A stretch of 64,000 nucleotides of DNA, taken from Malaya genurostris (taxonomy: Eukaryota > Arthropoda > Insecta > Diptera > Culicidae). Position 1 is the first letter of the stretch; each line of letters begins with the position of its first letter. Location: the NCBI RefSeq assembly GCF_030247185.1, contig NC_080571.1:70842172-70906171 (forward strand), written 5' to 3'. Made by a program: the position numbers and the translations under genes. The notes below the pieces were generated by a model, which was not told the origin of the DNA, searched no databases, and saw only the letters and a list, made by a program, of their open reading frames with translations. Of this stretch, positions 1 through 10,870 are shown in pieces.

Positions 1-334
1 CACAAACTTTCGAACGTATTCAAAAGAGCCATTCTTGTTTTCACTCGAATGCGTACGAACGCGATTCCTGTGTGGAAAAAGTATCGGCATCGGAGGAGTG
101 TTTTCAATGATTCTAGGCATCAAAGGAGTGGCGAATGCTACAGAATTAAATAATTATCATTGTTGAGATGCAATTATCGTTCTTAAATTACAAAAACACT
201 TGTTTTTTTTCGGTATTGTAGAGTAACCATGGTATTTTTCCGAAGTTTTCCCATGTTTATTGACGCTTTTTAGCAATTGGTTACTGAGTTCTACGATTCA
301 CAGTTGATTCACCGCGAAATGGTTCACAGCCTAA

Positions 335-829
335 GGGTGAAGCCAGTACAGTTTTAACGGAATGCGAAAGTGTAGAAAGAGATTTCATGTACAGTCAATG
401 AAAGTGCATTAAATGAGTTTTGAGAATATTTCGAGTTATGTCGATGGAAAAAGTTTATACATTTTCCATACATTTTAAGTTGAAAATGTTAAGAAGCTGG
501 CTTCCAATCGGCACTACTGCTGGAAATAGAACTTCGGAAGTTGGAACTACTGCAGAAAAAAGCATTGTCGCGTGAGAAAGATTTGTATTCTGCCAAAAAA
601 AGCTACAACTTCGGATAGAGCTGCCGGCGATTAACACTACAGCATGTAGGTGGCTCAAATAAGAGTCAAGTTGATTTCAATTCATTTTAATCAGAATTTT
701 CTTTTCATTAAATAGGAATATAAATAAAATATATTGTTTTATTACTACTATCACTTTGACACTCGCTATCATTGGAAAACTTTCGCGTTACGTATCGCGT
801 CGCGTGTCGCGCCCACTCTGGCTTCACCC
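335..829. mobile_element. Foldback MITE, GGGTGAAGCC family, TAA duplication
   Basis: The ends are inverted (GGGTGAAGCCAG on the left, CTGGCTTCACCC on the right) and each is flanked by TAA (332-334 and 830-832). No coding capacity is seen. The interior (about 350-820) matches, in reverse complement, the stretch at about 16913-17500, so it is a family and not a chance palindrome. A 3-bp TWA target duplication is typical of the PIF/Harbinger superfamily; that assignment is inference. Confidence 0.75.
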
Positions 830-832
830 TAA

Positions 833-2079
833 GAGTGAGATGTGTTTCCAATGAACTTTGAAAAACCCAACAGATGCTCTTTCAAACTGCTACGCTAACA
901 AATACCCTGTACAATGGCGTACGGTTTGGCAGGGGCGGCAATTAATGCTCTTTCCCTGATAACAAGAGTCACCTTGATCCTATAATCAGAGATCAGCGGA
1001 GACATTGTTATGATTCCAAACCAAATTTACAAATGGTTAATGCTGTTTTCTCAAAAAAATTAAGCAAAAGTGATGGATACATTTAATTTTTTTTGTTACA
1101 AGTGTGATACTTCACAAGCAAACAAACCCGAACATTGATTCACGCGTGATCTGTCAAAAACAGTGTTGCCATAAAGATACCAGCAAAAAACAACCTGGCA
1201 CTAGCAGGCCTGGCAATAATCAACTCCGTACTTCATCATCACCGAGTTCAGCTCACCTGCAAATCGGTTTCAGAAGCATCGCTGAGCGAGTTGAGTAACT
1301 GGGTAACCATTTCAAAAACCAATTACGGCTCGGCAAAGAAAAATTTCAACATTCTAAGAATACTTAGTTGTGATAAATTTAATTTCGAAAAACGAAAGTG
1401 TTTCTTCTTTCTCGGAATTCTGTCTAGTTTTTTTTTAATAATTGATCAAAAACGCGACGCGCGCAGTCCGCTAAACAAATAAAAATATTTACATCTATTT
1501 TCATGCACATATTTGAAGCAGGAAATTGAATATGAAGTTACTCCTCAGACCTTTACTTCTCAATTTACTTTGAAAGCAAAACTAAGCGTAAATTAAAATA
1601 TGTTGTATAATTAATTGAAAAATCAAGGCATTGCAATTTAGTTTTACATCAATGATGGTTTTCAATAAAATTTGTGATTCAATTGATGCCTATTTCAAAG
1701 TATCTTTGAATTACAAGTCGTGTAAATTTCATTATTTTTTTCTGTGTACATTTCACCTTAATACATAACCTTTCTCATTTAGCGGACGGCGAAAATAATC
1801 GCATAACTTTTTGTTTTGTTGCCGATCGATTTCATATCTAATCTAGTGCTATAAATGGAAATCACGGTGCTTTTTTAAATTGATTTAATCCCAAACAACT
1901 GCTACACTAGTTTATTTCCATGCTTACTAGAGTCTTTCCCAAATTAGAAAAGTTATCCTAAATTGATCATTTTAAGTCTAATGTGATATTGCAGAGGAAT
2001 ATGTAAAAGCATTTTTTTTGTTATTGAGATTGTAAACTATGTATGAATAAAACGTGGCAAGCTTGAGTTTCGTTAATGC
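833..2079. other. Intergenic, no gene seen
   Basis: AT-rich sequence with only short chance reading frames. A stretch near 1745-1780 (TAACCTTTCTCATTT) resembles the end of the dispersed repeat at 36128-36316. Nothing else could be assigned. Confidence 0.5.
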
Positions 2080-2082
2080 TAA

Positions 2083-2276
2083 TGCCCCGTTTACACTTCT
2101 GCTGGCTGCCAGCATGCTGGTGTCAGTGTACTGCCCTCTTAGGAAAAAACGTTCAACTGTGGTCCATTGATCCAAAGTATTAGACCAACGAAGGACCACC
2201 GTTGAACGTTTTTTTCCTCAGAGGGCAGTACACTGACACCAGCATGCTGGCAGCCAGCAGAAGTGTAAACGGGGCA
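2083..2276. mobile_element. 194-bp palindromic MITE (TGCCCCG family), copy 1
   Basis: An almost perfect hairpin: about 75-bp arms begin TGCCCCGTTTACACTTCTGC and end with its complement, around a short unique loop. It is flanked by TAA at 2080-2082 and 2277-2279. A second copy of exactly the same length lies at 30272-30465 with the loop in the opposite orientation. There is no open reading frame of its own, so it is non-autonomous. The TWA duplication suggests PIF/Harbinger mobilisation (inference). Confidence 0.88.
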
Positions 2277-2279
2277 TAA

Positions 2280-4623
2280 TGCGTTAATGTTTTTCACGCT
2301 TGCTACGTTTTCAAAACTTTTATCATAAATCAAGTAGACATACGATTCTACCTGTGCGGAGAAACTGACAGCGCCATAGTGAGAAATTAGGTTATTTACC
2401 GTCACACTGCTAACCTCAATCGGATGAACACATTTTGACAATTCAGCGGTACTGTTTCTAAACATACTTTTTTGTTTATTTGCCTGTTGACAAATGGATG
2501 AGAGTGTTCACGGCTTCTATCGCCTAAATAGAGTTTCAAAACATTTGTTAAAGATTCGTTTCAGAGTTTTATTAAATAAAAGTGGCTAGTTGTGAAGTGT
2601 GAAGATGATTGTTTGAGATGTGTTCCTCGATTTTGTTAAAACTTGTTTGTAAACAATACCGCTGAACCGACGACACGACCAGGCACTCCGAAGAAAAATC
2701 TAAATAAAAAGTGTCTGTGAGTGATTTCCGTCAGTTACCACAAATATAGCGGCCCCTTGATAATGATAAAATTATTCTTTTTAGGCAACACTGTTCTGGT
2801 TGCTATGCGTTATTTGTCAAGGAACCGCAATTATAGAAATAAACAAACAAACTGGAAAACTATCCCGTTCCATTGCCACGAAAATGCAAGAAAAAAGGAT
2901 TAATTTCGGAATAAAGCGATCTATTCTCTTGTGTGCGGCCACATATTTCCAAATCTGTTGCAATAAAATGGACACAAGACGAAACTGAATTTATTATAAT
3001 GTGTATTTGCTAATAATCAAGTAAAATTACTGTTTCTCAAAAAAAAAAAAAAAAAAAAACGCGGAGCAGGATGTTTATTTTGTTTATTATGCATTCAATT
3101 GAGACCAAAACCATTTTTTTCGTAACACTAGAAGAACCCTTACAGAAGTTTAAATCAATGGGAAAAGAACGATAATGAAATTGCTGCGTTCTGTGATGTC
3201 GATTTGAAACACCAGTATTAAATTTAAGCTATTTTCAAAGATCCTTTATACATTGAGTCAGTAACAATAAAATGCATTTATCTATGTCATTTATCTGCTA
3301 AATCATGCTAAAAAGATTGATTGTTTTCCATGAAGATCTTTATTGGAGATGCGTTTCAAGTCTTCTCAAGAGAACTTTCCAAGAATTATCCAGATGTCAT
3401 ACTAAAACTATTCTAGGGTTAGCAAAAGTCATAAAACAAAAGTTTGTCTCAATGGCACGAAAAAATAGTAATGCTAATGATACGATCTTAGAAGAAATTC
3501 TTAGTCGCATAATTTGAAGATTTTATGAAATTTGAAGATTTTATGAAAACTATGTCAATTCATTTTTGAATTTTTCTAATGGTGTGAGATGCTGATGTAA
3601 TTGATTGGTAACTGCTTTGGTATCAAATTTCCGGTGCATACAATTACTGGTGGTGCAAATAAAATAATATAACATATCCGAATCACAAAAACAAAGCGCT
3701 TCACTTAACTTTAAGGGCCGATTCTTGTTTTTAGGCACAGTAGTAAAATGCGCGACTGGTATATATCGATTCGGAGTTAGTTTTGTTTATCTACATAAAC
3801 ATGTTTTTGAATAACAGTATCCAAGGTATCTGTTATTCGAAATCAATAATTTATCAAATCGAGTTGCCAGTTTTAACAAATTTTCAAGTAATTTCGTTCT
3901 GACATTTCGAGTTACTGAGGGGTAGTCAGATTTGCGATACAGTTTTAATAGACGAGTGTCAGGTCGTGTCGTCGGCTGAACTGTCAAGAATGAATTCTTG
4001 TTCATTTGTGACGTCACGATAAAAAATCTAATGGGTGTGCTTTTTAAATTCCAATTGTGGATGTGTGAAGTGCACAGACAGACCACTTTGTACATCAATT
4101 TTTGGAATTGTTTGCTTTGTTTCTTTTCGAGTTTGCAGAATATTCCTTATGTCGTTTTCGCTTGAGAAAACTGAAAACTGATATAATCCCGAATCAGGTT
4201 CGAAACTGAATCGAATTTCAGTTCAATCACGTTAAAACTACGTTCGCAACTGGCTTAAAAATGGTTTGACAGCACTTAGGGTGGAAACTGGGTTAAGTTT
4301 GGCATCAAGTGAAAACGACTTTAGTAAGCTCCGAATGGGTGGTTGCGAAGTCTGACCACACACATCACGAAACGCGGCGTGTGACAAGGAGACGTTATTT
4401 ATAATAAAAATTGAATTTGATTTGGCGTTTTGTCATACTATTTTTTCTACGATATTTGGATCTGTACTGCAATATTAGATGCCGGTTTATAACCAATCAC
4501 GGTTTAAAATTAAACAATTGTTTTAAATTATTTTTGATGTCTATCGTTACGTGGAAAAGTATTTTTTTACCTACACAAAATCTGGTGAATGTTCTAAGGT
4601 ACATTTTATTTTTCTTAATCCAG
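2280..4623. other. Intergenic; scattered repeat scraps, poly(A) tract
   Basis: No convincing gene. A run of about 20 A lies at 3039-3059. A short inverted pair sits at about 2655-2690 and 3952-3990, sharing the motif GTCGTGTCGTCGG. Sequence around 2390-2460 resembles 29090-29150, indicating another dispersed repeat. The 70-codon frame at 3305-3517 has no recognisable motif. The missing first exon of the ETHE1 gene should lie somewhere in or before this stretch. Confidence 0.4.
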
Positions 4624-5552
4624 CTTTTCGACGAGAAATCCTGGACCTACACATACCTGCTGGGTGACGTCACAAGCAAAGAAGCCGTGCTCATCGATCC
4701 AGTGCTTGAGAGAGCACCCCGTGATGCTAAGCTAATTCTGGAGTTGGGCTTCAAGTTAACCTATGCATGTAAGAATGGTTTCCGAGATTGTATTGTTGCA
4801 AGTTCAATGTTATCATTATTTATCAGTAAACACGCACATGCACGCGGATCACATCACCGGAACAGGATACCTCAAACAACTTCTCCCCGGCACCATCAGT
4901 GTGATCTCCGAGACAAGTGGGGCAAAGGCGGACAAGTATCTAAAGGATAATGAAGTACTGAGGTTTGGTCGATTCGAGCTGAAGGCACTTTCTACTCCCG
5001 GTCACACCAACGGTTGCATGACTTTTGTCGTTGATGACCAGGTAAAAGAACATAAATTTGTATAATTTTACGAAACAAAAATCTTCTATTGTTCGTATTT
5101 GCAGGGTGTAGCTTTCACCGGGGACGCTTTATTGATCCGAGGTTGTGGTCGCACCGATTTTCAAGAGGGTGATTCTCGAACACTGTACAAATCGGTTCAT
5201 GAAAGAATATTCTCGCTTCCCGATAACTACAGACTGTTTCCTGCCCATGATTACAAGTAAGTGAGATGCATTATTTTTTTTCTTTGAATGCTTATTTTAT
5301 CTATAATCGGTTATAGTGGTAACATGGAAACCTCCGTGGCGGAAGAGAAACAGTACAATCCACGCTTAACTAAAGATGTCGATACCTTTGTTGAGATCAT
5401 GGCAAACCTAAACTTGCCTTATCCATCAAAGATAGGTAATTTTCATTTGAAACGAAAACGTCTTTCATTTTCACTGTACCAAATTTTATTTCCTTTCAGA
5501 TGTAGCTGTTCCTGCAAACCGCGAATGTGGTTTGTATGATATTCCCAAGTAG
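4624..5552 (+). CDS. ETHE1: Persulfide dioxygenase ETHE1, 5' exon not found
   Basis: This is a mitochondrial iron-dependent enzyme that oxidises glutathione persulfide to sulfite in sulfide breakdown. Five exons read in phase: 4624-4768, 4827-5041, 5105-5256, 5317-5435 and 5500-5552 (227 codons, stop TAG). All four introns (58-64 bp) have GT-AG ends. The metallo-beta-lactamase fold is clear: the metal-binding motif THMHADH opens the second exon, GHTNGC supplies the next histidine, GDALLIRGCGRTDF supplies the bridging aspartate, and PAHDY supplies the last histidine. NPRLT and NLPYP near the C terminus are typical of ETHE1. The first exon here begins at LFDEKSWTYTYLLGD after the acceptor TTAATCCAG. 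Family members have a further N-terminal segment with a mitochondrial transit peptide, and no convincing upstream exon was found, so the start is open. The in-frame ATG at 4411 probably lies in intron. Identity is secure. Confidence 0.93.
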
Positions 5553-5683
5553 GTAGTAGAACCTGTTTCTGGATCGTAGACCGACGGATTTATCATTTTT
5601 TGACGCTGAGCAATATAAAAGTATTTCACTGTTAGACGCATAAACGTTTGTTCTCTTGGTTATGAACATAAATTCTTTATAGC

Positions 5684-5689
5684 AATAAA
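5684..5689 (+). terminator. Poly(A) signal AATAAA, ETHE1
   Basis: A canonical AATAAA lies 132 bp after the ETHE1 stop codon in AT-rich DNA. It is the first such hexamer downstream on this strand, so it probably ends the transcript. Confidence 0.6.
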
Positions 5690-5699
5690 TTTAATAATT

Positions 5700-6350
5700 C
5701 ATAATTACAAAACACAATTCCATTTCATTTCCTGGCTGGTGTATGAGCATGTGTAGTGTTGCGTTTAAGTTGCGACGAAGTTCGTAGCGATTTTTAATAC
5801 AATATGTAACATTGGGAGGATCGTAAATGTTGGTTGCCGATTTCAACTAGTGGGTTACGAGAATAATTTCAGATACCAATAATGTTTCTTTTCTACTTTT
5901 TTCCTTTTTTGACATTTCAAGGGGCATAGTGCATCATTGTTGTGGGGCATTTTCTACGACAGCTGAAGTATTATATCTATGGCAAATGAAAAAACTTAGA
6001 ATATAGTCGTTTTTAAATGATTAGTAATTTAATGACATTCCAAAGTTGTATGGAGAATTGATCATTATTATTCTTACACGTTCATTGAAAGTTACTTTTT
6101 AAACTATTCGATTAAATTTTTATCGATTATCTGGGTTATTAATCGATAACTCGATTAATTATTCATTTATTGTTATTGAAATTTTCAAACTATTCGATTA
6201 GCTTAATAATCGAATATTGGTTTCAAACTAATCGATTAAAAATTACTCGATTATCTGAGTTTTTAATCGATTACTCGATTATTCGATCGATATTACGACA
6301 TCCCTACTTGTAAAACTGGGTGAAATACTACCCTTATCTATATTGCTGAC
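5700..6350. other. Intergenic with a TCGATTA-rich cluster
   Basis: There is no gene. From about 6105 to 6300 the motif TCGATTA or its complement TAATCGA recurs about eleven times, with related ATCGAT forms. The stretch ends CGACATCCCTA, which looks like one end of a hAT-type element; no matching left end was found. Confidence 0.45.
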
Positions 6351-6353
6351 TAA

Positions 6354-6595
6354 GGCCGAAGGCAGAGTGGGCGTGAGGAACTGTGCCGAGCTGGTGACTG
6401 ACATTAACAAATTTAAAGCGGGAATGATATTAGCAGCAAATCAAAGGAGCCCTGTCAGAGTACAAGCGAGAAATCTGCTCAGCTTTCACTCTGACAGGGT
6501 CCCTTTGATTGTCTGCTTATATCATTCCCGCTCTAGGTTTGCTAATGTCAGTCACAAACTCGGCACAGCTTCTCGCGCCCACTCTGCCTTCGGCC
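6354..6595. mobile_element. Foldback MITE, GGCCGAAGGCAG family, TAA duplication
   Basis: A 242-bp palindromic element with ends GGCCGAAGGCAGAGTGGGCG and its complement, flanked by TAA at 6351-6353 and 6596-6598. The inner arms also pair (CGGGAATGATAT with ATATCATTCCCG; CCTGTCAGAG with CTCTGACAGG). The AGAGTGGGCG part of the end is shared with the GGGTGAAGCC family, suggesting related transposase recognition. Confidence 0.85.
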
Positions 6596-6814
6596 TAACG
6601 CAATAAATGAATCAAAAAACACTCATACCTAATTGAAAAATTCTTGGAAGATATTAGTAAGCAAGAGAGCAACTTGCCTATTCGTTCAGTCCGAGTAAGC
6701 TCTCACATTTTTTAAATATAAGTTTCAATTTATTATTTTGATTCCTGTTTCAGCAGTTCACTAATTTTCTCTAACAGGAAAAAACTTAAAAAGTTCTCAC
6801 ATTTAGGGCATATT

Positions 6815-9280
6815 CAGTAGTGTTTTAGTTCTAGATGCATAATTTATGCCAGCTACAAAATTTAAATCTGGACTTTATTACAAGAAAAACTGGCAGCCCC
6901 AGCAGTGTTTTACTCGTGTTTCAAATATACAAAAAATAGAACGGCATCGTAGACCAGTTTTAAATTTGACAGAAGAACTGGTCGAATAAATAAAACTAGA
7001 ACGGCTTGTTGGAGATACGTTTGTTTTCCAAAATTCTCGGTTTTTTATTTCCGATTTCTCGGCAATTCAAAATGTAATACTGATATACGGTTTAGTAAAT
7101 TACCGTGTTTACCAGCAATTGGTCGTTTTGCCGAAATCAGCAAATTGATGATATTAACTTACCGAAATATCGGTAAACAACTTCTAGACAACCGAAACTC
7201 GGTGATTTATCAAATTAGCTATTTTTCTGCAAAAATAGCTGTGATGTAAATAAGTGCATGTGAGTGATGTAAATAAGTGCATGTGGAGAGAGTTGCAAAT
7301 AAAAATTGCAAATAAGCAATATGTTCAATGCTCAACGATTATTCGTGACAAGAAATCCCCCAGAGCATTCTTACGAGATTAAGATCCCCGCGATGCTAAT
7401 CTACTGCATGAAATTGATTGGACTCCGGTATGATATATTTCCTTAATTATTCAATGTTTTATCGAGCCAATACTTTCGTTGTAGCCGAAATCTGATTTGC
7501 TGCGGAAAATCTAATTTTGTTCTCTACTGTAAATTACGTGGAAGTGCATCCATTCTACGGCGTATGTGTTTGGGGACATATTTTTTTTCTTTTTTTTTCC
7601 TATCAGTTCAACAGTCAACATAGTGTTGAAATAAATAAATAAATGATAACGAGTTTTAGCAGAAATGTTTATTTTATATTTAAAATTTTATTTTAATTAT
7701 TTGTTTTAAATCTCAACCTCACATGCTTAAACTTCGATAATGTCGGTAGTTTATTTCCAAAAGCGACGAAGATCTCGGTAATTTATAGTTTTCTCGAAAC
7801 CGAAAATCTTGGTGAAAGCAAATTATCTGTCAAATGAAAAATACCGAGAATTTCCGTTGTTTTATTATTTGCCGAGATGATTGCCGAGCACTTTACTGTT
7901 CAAATCTCGGCAAAGTTTTGCCGAGATTCTGGGAAAAAATCTAAGTGTGTAGTTCTAGATGCATAATTTATGTAAGTTTAAATGTTTAAATCTAGCAATT
8001 ATAACAAAATAAACTGGCAGCCCCAGCAGCGTTTCATCTGTGTTTCAAATATAGAAAAAAATAGAATGGTATACGCTGACCAGTTTTAAATTTAACAGAA
8101 GAACTGTTCGAATAAATAAAACTGAAACGGCTTGCTGGGGATACGTTTGTTTCAGTTTCAGTTACATTATAGACCACTCATATGAATCTTGAAGCTGCTG
8201 AATTTACTCTCAGAGCAAATTCAGCAGCTAGAAGCATTATATGGAAGATCTATAATAGAACTGAATCTGGAACAAACGTATCCCTAGCAATCCGTTCTGA
8301 TTTTATTTATTCGAACAGTTCTGTCAAATTTAAAACTCGCATACGATGCCGTTCTATTTTCTCTATATTTGAAACACAAATAAAACACTACTGGGGCTGC
8401 CAGTATTTCTTGTTATAAAATCCAGATTTAAATTTGAAACTGACATAAATTATGCATCTAGAACTAGAAGCATAATTGAATATACCCTCAGAGCAACTTC
8501 AGCAGCTGCAAGATTCATATGGGTGATCTATAATGTAAATGAATCTTAAACAAACGTTTCCCCAGCAATCCGTTTTAGTTTTATTTATTCGACCAGTTCT
8601 ACTGTCAAATTTAAAACTGGTATACACTGCCGTTCTATTTTTCTTATATTTGAAACACAGATCAAAAGCTGCTGGGGCTGCCAGTTTATTTTGTTATGAT
8701 TTCTAGTTTTAAATTTTAAAACTGACATAAATTATGAATTTAGAACTAGAACACTCCTGGACATGCCCTCAGTAGCTGGATGTTTTATATAGGCGATCTA
8801 TAAGCCATTTGAGCCAATTTGTTCTGATTCCCAGCCAGCCGTTCTAGTTTTTTTATTCGAGTAGTTCTGCTGTCAAATCTAAAAATGGGTATGTTGCCGT
8901 TCTATTGTTTTCTTTATTTGAAACAAGTAAAATGCTGGTGGGGATGTCAGTTTCTTTTGTTATAATTTCCAGATTTAAATAATAAAACTGACATAAATTA
9001 TGCGTCTAGAACTTCTTTCTTAAGAGCAAATTCAGCAGCTGGAAGTTTTATATGGGAGATCTGGAAAAAACGTATCCCCAGCAAGTCGTGTTAGTTTTTT
9101 TTTCGAACAGTTCTACTGTCAAACTTATAACTGGCATACGCTGCCGTTCTATTTTTTCTATATTTGAAACACGAGTAAAACGCTGCTGGGGCCGCAAGTT
9201 TTTCTTGTTATAAAATCGAGATTTAAATTTTAAAACTGGCATAAATTTTGCATCTAGAACAAGAACACTACTGAATATGC
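6815..9280. repeat. Nest of a ~280-bp repeat in alternating orientation
   Basis: At least six copies of one module recur at about 6826-7022, 7950-8160, 8190-8465, 8475-8760, 8770-9010 and 9015-9265, several of them inverted to each other. Shared blocks are TAGTTCTAGATGCATAATTT, CTGGCAGCCCCAGCAG, TAGAACGGCATCG and GATACGTTTGTTTC. The block from about 7030 to 7945 is a separate insertion rich in CTCGGCAA/TTGCCGAG motifs. The array looks like repeated insertion or local duplication of a foldback MITE. No coding sequence is seen. Confidence 0.65.
7030..7945. repeat. Insertion rich in TTGCCGAG motifs
   Basis: This stretch splits the first module of the surrounding nest. Its edges carry inverted versions of the same words (CTCGGTTTTTTATTTCCG near the left end; TTGCCGAGATTCTGGG near the right end), and CCGA/TCGG motifs recur throughout. 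It is probably a decayed non-autonomous transposon. The duplication could not be defined. Confidence 0.4.
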
Positions 9281-10870
9281 CAAAAAGGGCTATTTTATGA
9301 CACTTTACACTGAGATAAAATGATCTTCGAAAGTCAGAATGAATTTTGACACTCAGACATAAGCATAATAAATATATTCTATAAGTTTGTCCTATGACAT
9401 AGAGAAAATTCTTCGATATTTTACGTCAGATATTCGTAAGATAGTCGTGCGGAATTCACAAAAATGTTTGAATGAATTTCATAGGTTACGTTTTTTGATA
9501 GTCATTTCGTAATAAACTGAATTCAGTTCTGTAGTTTGATTCAGAACTTCTTTTTAACATTTCACAACTATTAGAAAACTAGTTGAAGATATGTTTACGT
9601 TTCGTTTTTGACTCGTCAGTACATAGCAGTTCAATTTGAACTGCTTAATAGACTCACTATTTATTTTATTTCCTAGGGGGTACCAACAGTTCAAGCGTAT
9701 GTATTGAAAAAAAAATCGAAAATTGAAATAAAAATTTGAATATTGCATAATACTACATAACACATTTTCTTTACAAAAAAATATTTGATGCAGGGATCTT
9801 AACCGGACTGATGAAGCTCCAATCCGGGAAACGACCGAATAGGTTAAATCCGGGTATAAATAAATGACAATAATAATAATAATGATCATATTTATCTTGC
9901 TCTGTAGTTTCAAGCCGCACTATTTGCTTTCTTTTGTCACTATTTCAATAAACAAATTCATTGTGTGAAACCCAAATGTGGTAGTTTCAATTTTTCATTT
10001 TTAATCAGAACAAATCTATGACGTAAACATGTCATAAGGTCACAAACACCAATGAGAGTTTCTTTTGTTTACTTGCTCTTCTGATAATAACTTCCTAATT
10101 TTCACGTTTACCTAAAAAATATTCGTGTGGAATGACATGATATTTCCATTTTTCTAACAATACCAGATATGTAACAAACATTTTTTTTTATAAGGCATGT
10201 ATTGTCGAAATGGAAAGTAAACAAAGAAAATATGTTTGTGCAAATTCGATTAAAGCAAAGACATCATATTAACAAGATATCCAGCTCTCACATTTCCAGA
10301 ACAAATCTTTGGAAACATCCTTTTTTGCGACCATGGCGCCCTCAGGCGAGTCCACATCGAATCACGTAAATAGAAGTAGGGGAGAGAAATGTCAAATTCG
10401 TACGCGCCAAAATAGCAGTACTGCGCACCCATACAATTGACATGGCATGTTGAATGAGATGCCGTGCGATGGCGTTGCTGATTTGAAGATTGAGATCGCT
10501 CCAAGCTGACAGGGTCTGATTAAAGTAACCTAATGTATGATTGTTTATATCATAGTTTTTTCCGTGTATGTACATGATGGTAACGTGCAAATTCTTATCA
10601 GTGCAATCGTAAATGGCTTCAGAGGCAACCTGTAAATTTTTACATCTTGTTTTTTGGCACAGTACGCAACCAGCATTGTTGAACGTCAAAAATGCAAATG
10701 ACATTGTAAAATTAAGTGTTCTATCAGCTGAAAGTAATTATAAAATAGCTTAAATTTTCGAAAAAACGAAATTGTAACCTTCGTTAAGCACCAAATTTGA
10801 TTCAAGATAATTAGTTACGTATAGTTTTACGTCTCTAGAGCAGCAGCTGATTAAAGCTGTCGTGTAAGGT
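9280..10870. other. Intergenic; one dispersed repeat tail
   Basis: No gene was established. At about 9826-9890 there is a module (ACGACCGAATAGGTTAAATCC then GGGTATAAATAAATGA and a TAA run) that recurs at about 26722-26770 and, inverted, near 63180-63225. It looks like a retroposon 3' end. A minus-strand frame at 10342-10704 (120 codons) has no firm family match. The last 150 bp would be the TTC1 promoter and 5' UTR. Confidence 0.45.

Noticed and set aside
3305..3517. 70-codon frame as a gene fragment
   Set aside because: No recognisable domain, no splice-site support, AT-rich surroundings.
4411..4623. In-frame upstream extension of ETHE1 from an ATG at 4411
   Set aside because: The encoded residues are hydrophobic and AT-biased, unlike any ETHE1 N terminus, and a good splice acceptor precedes LFDEKSW. 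It reads as intron.
10250..10704. Possible ZAD zinc-finger gene on the minus strand
   Set aside because: CVLC and PKIC lie in different frames about 117 codons apart, too far for a ZAD domain (about 75), and one of the four cysteines is missing.
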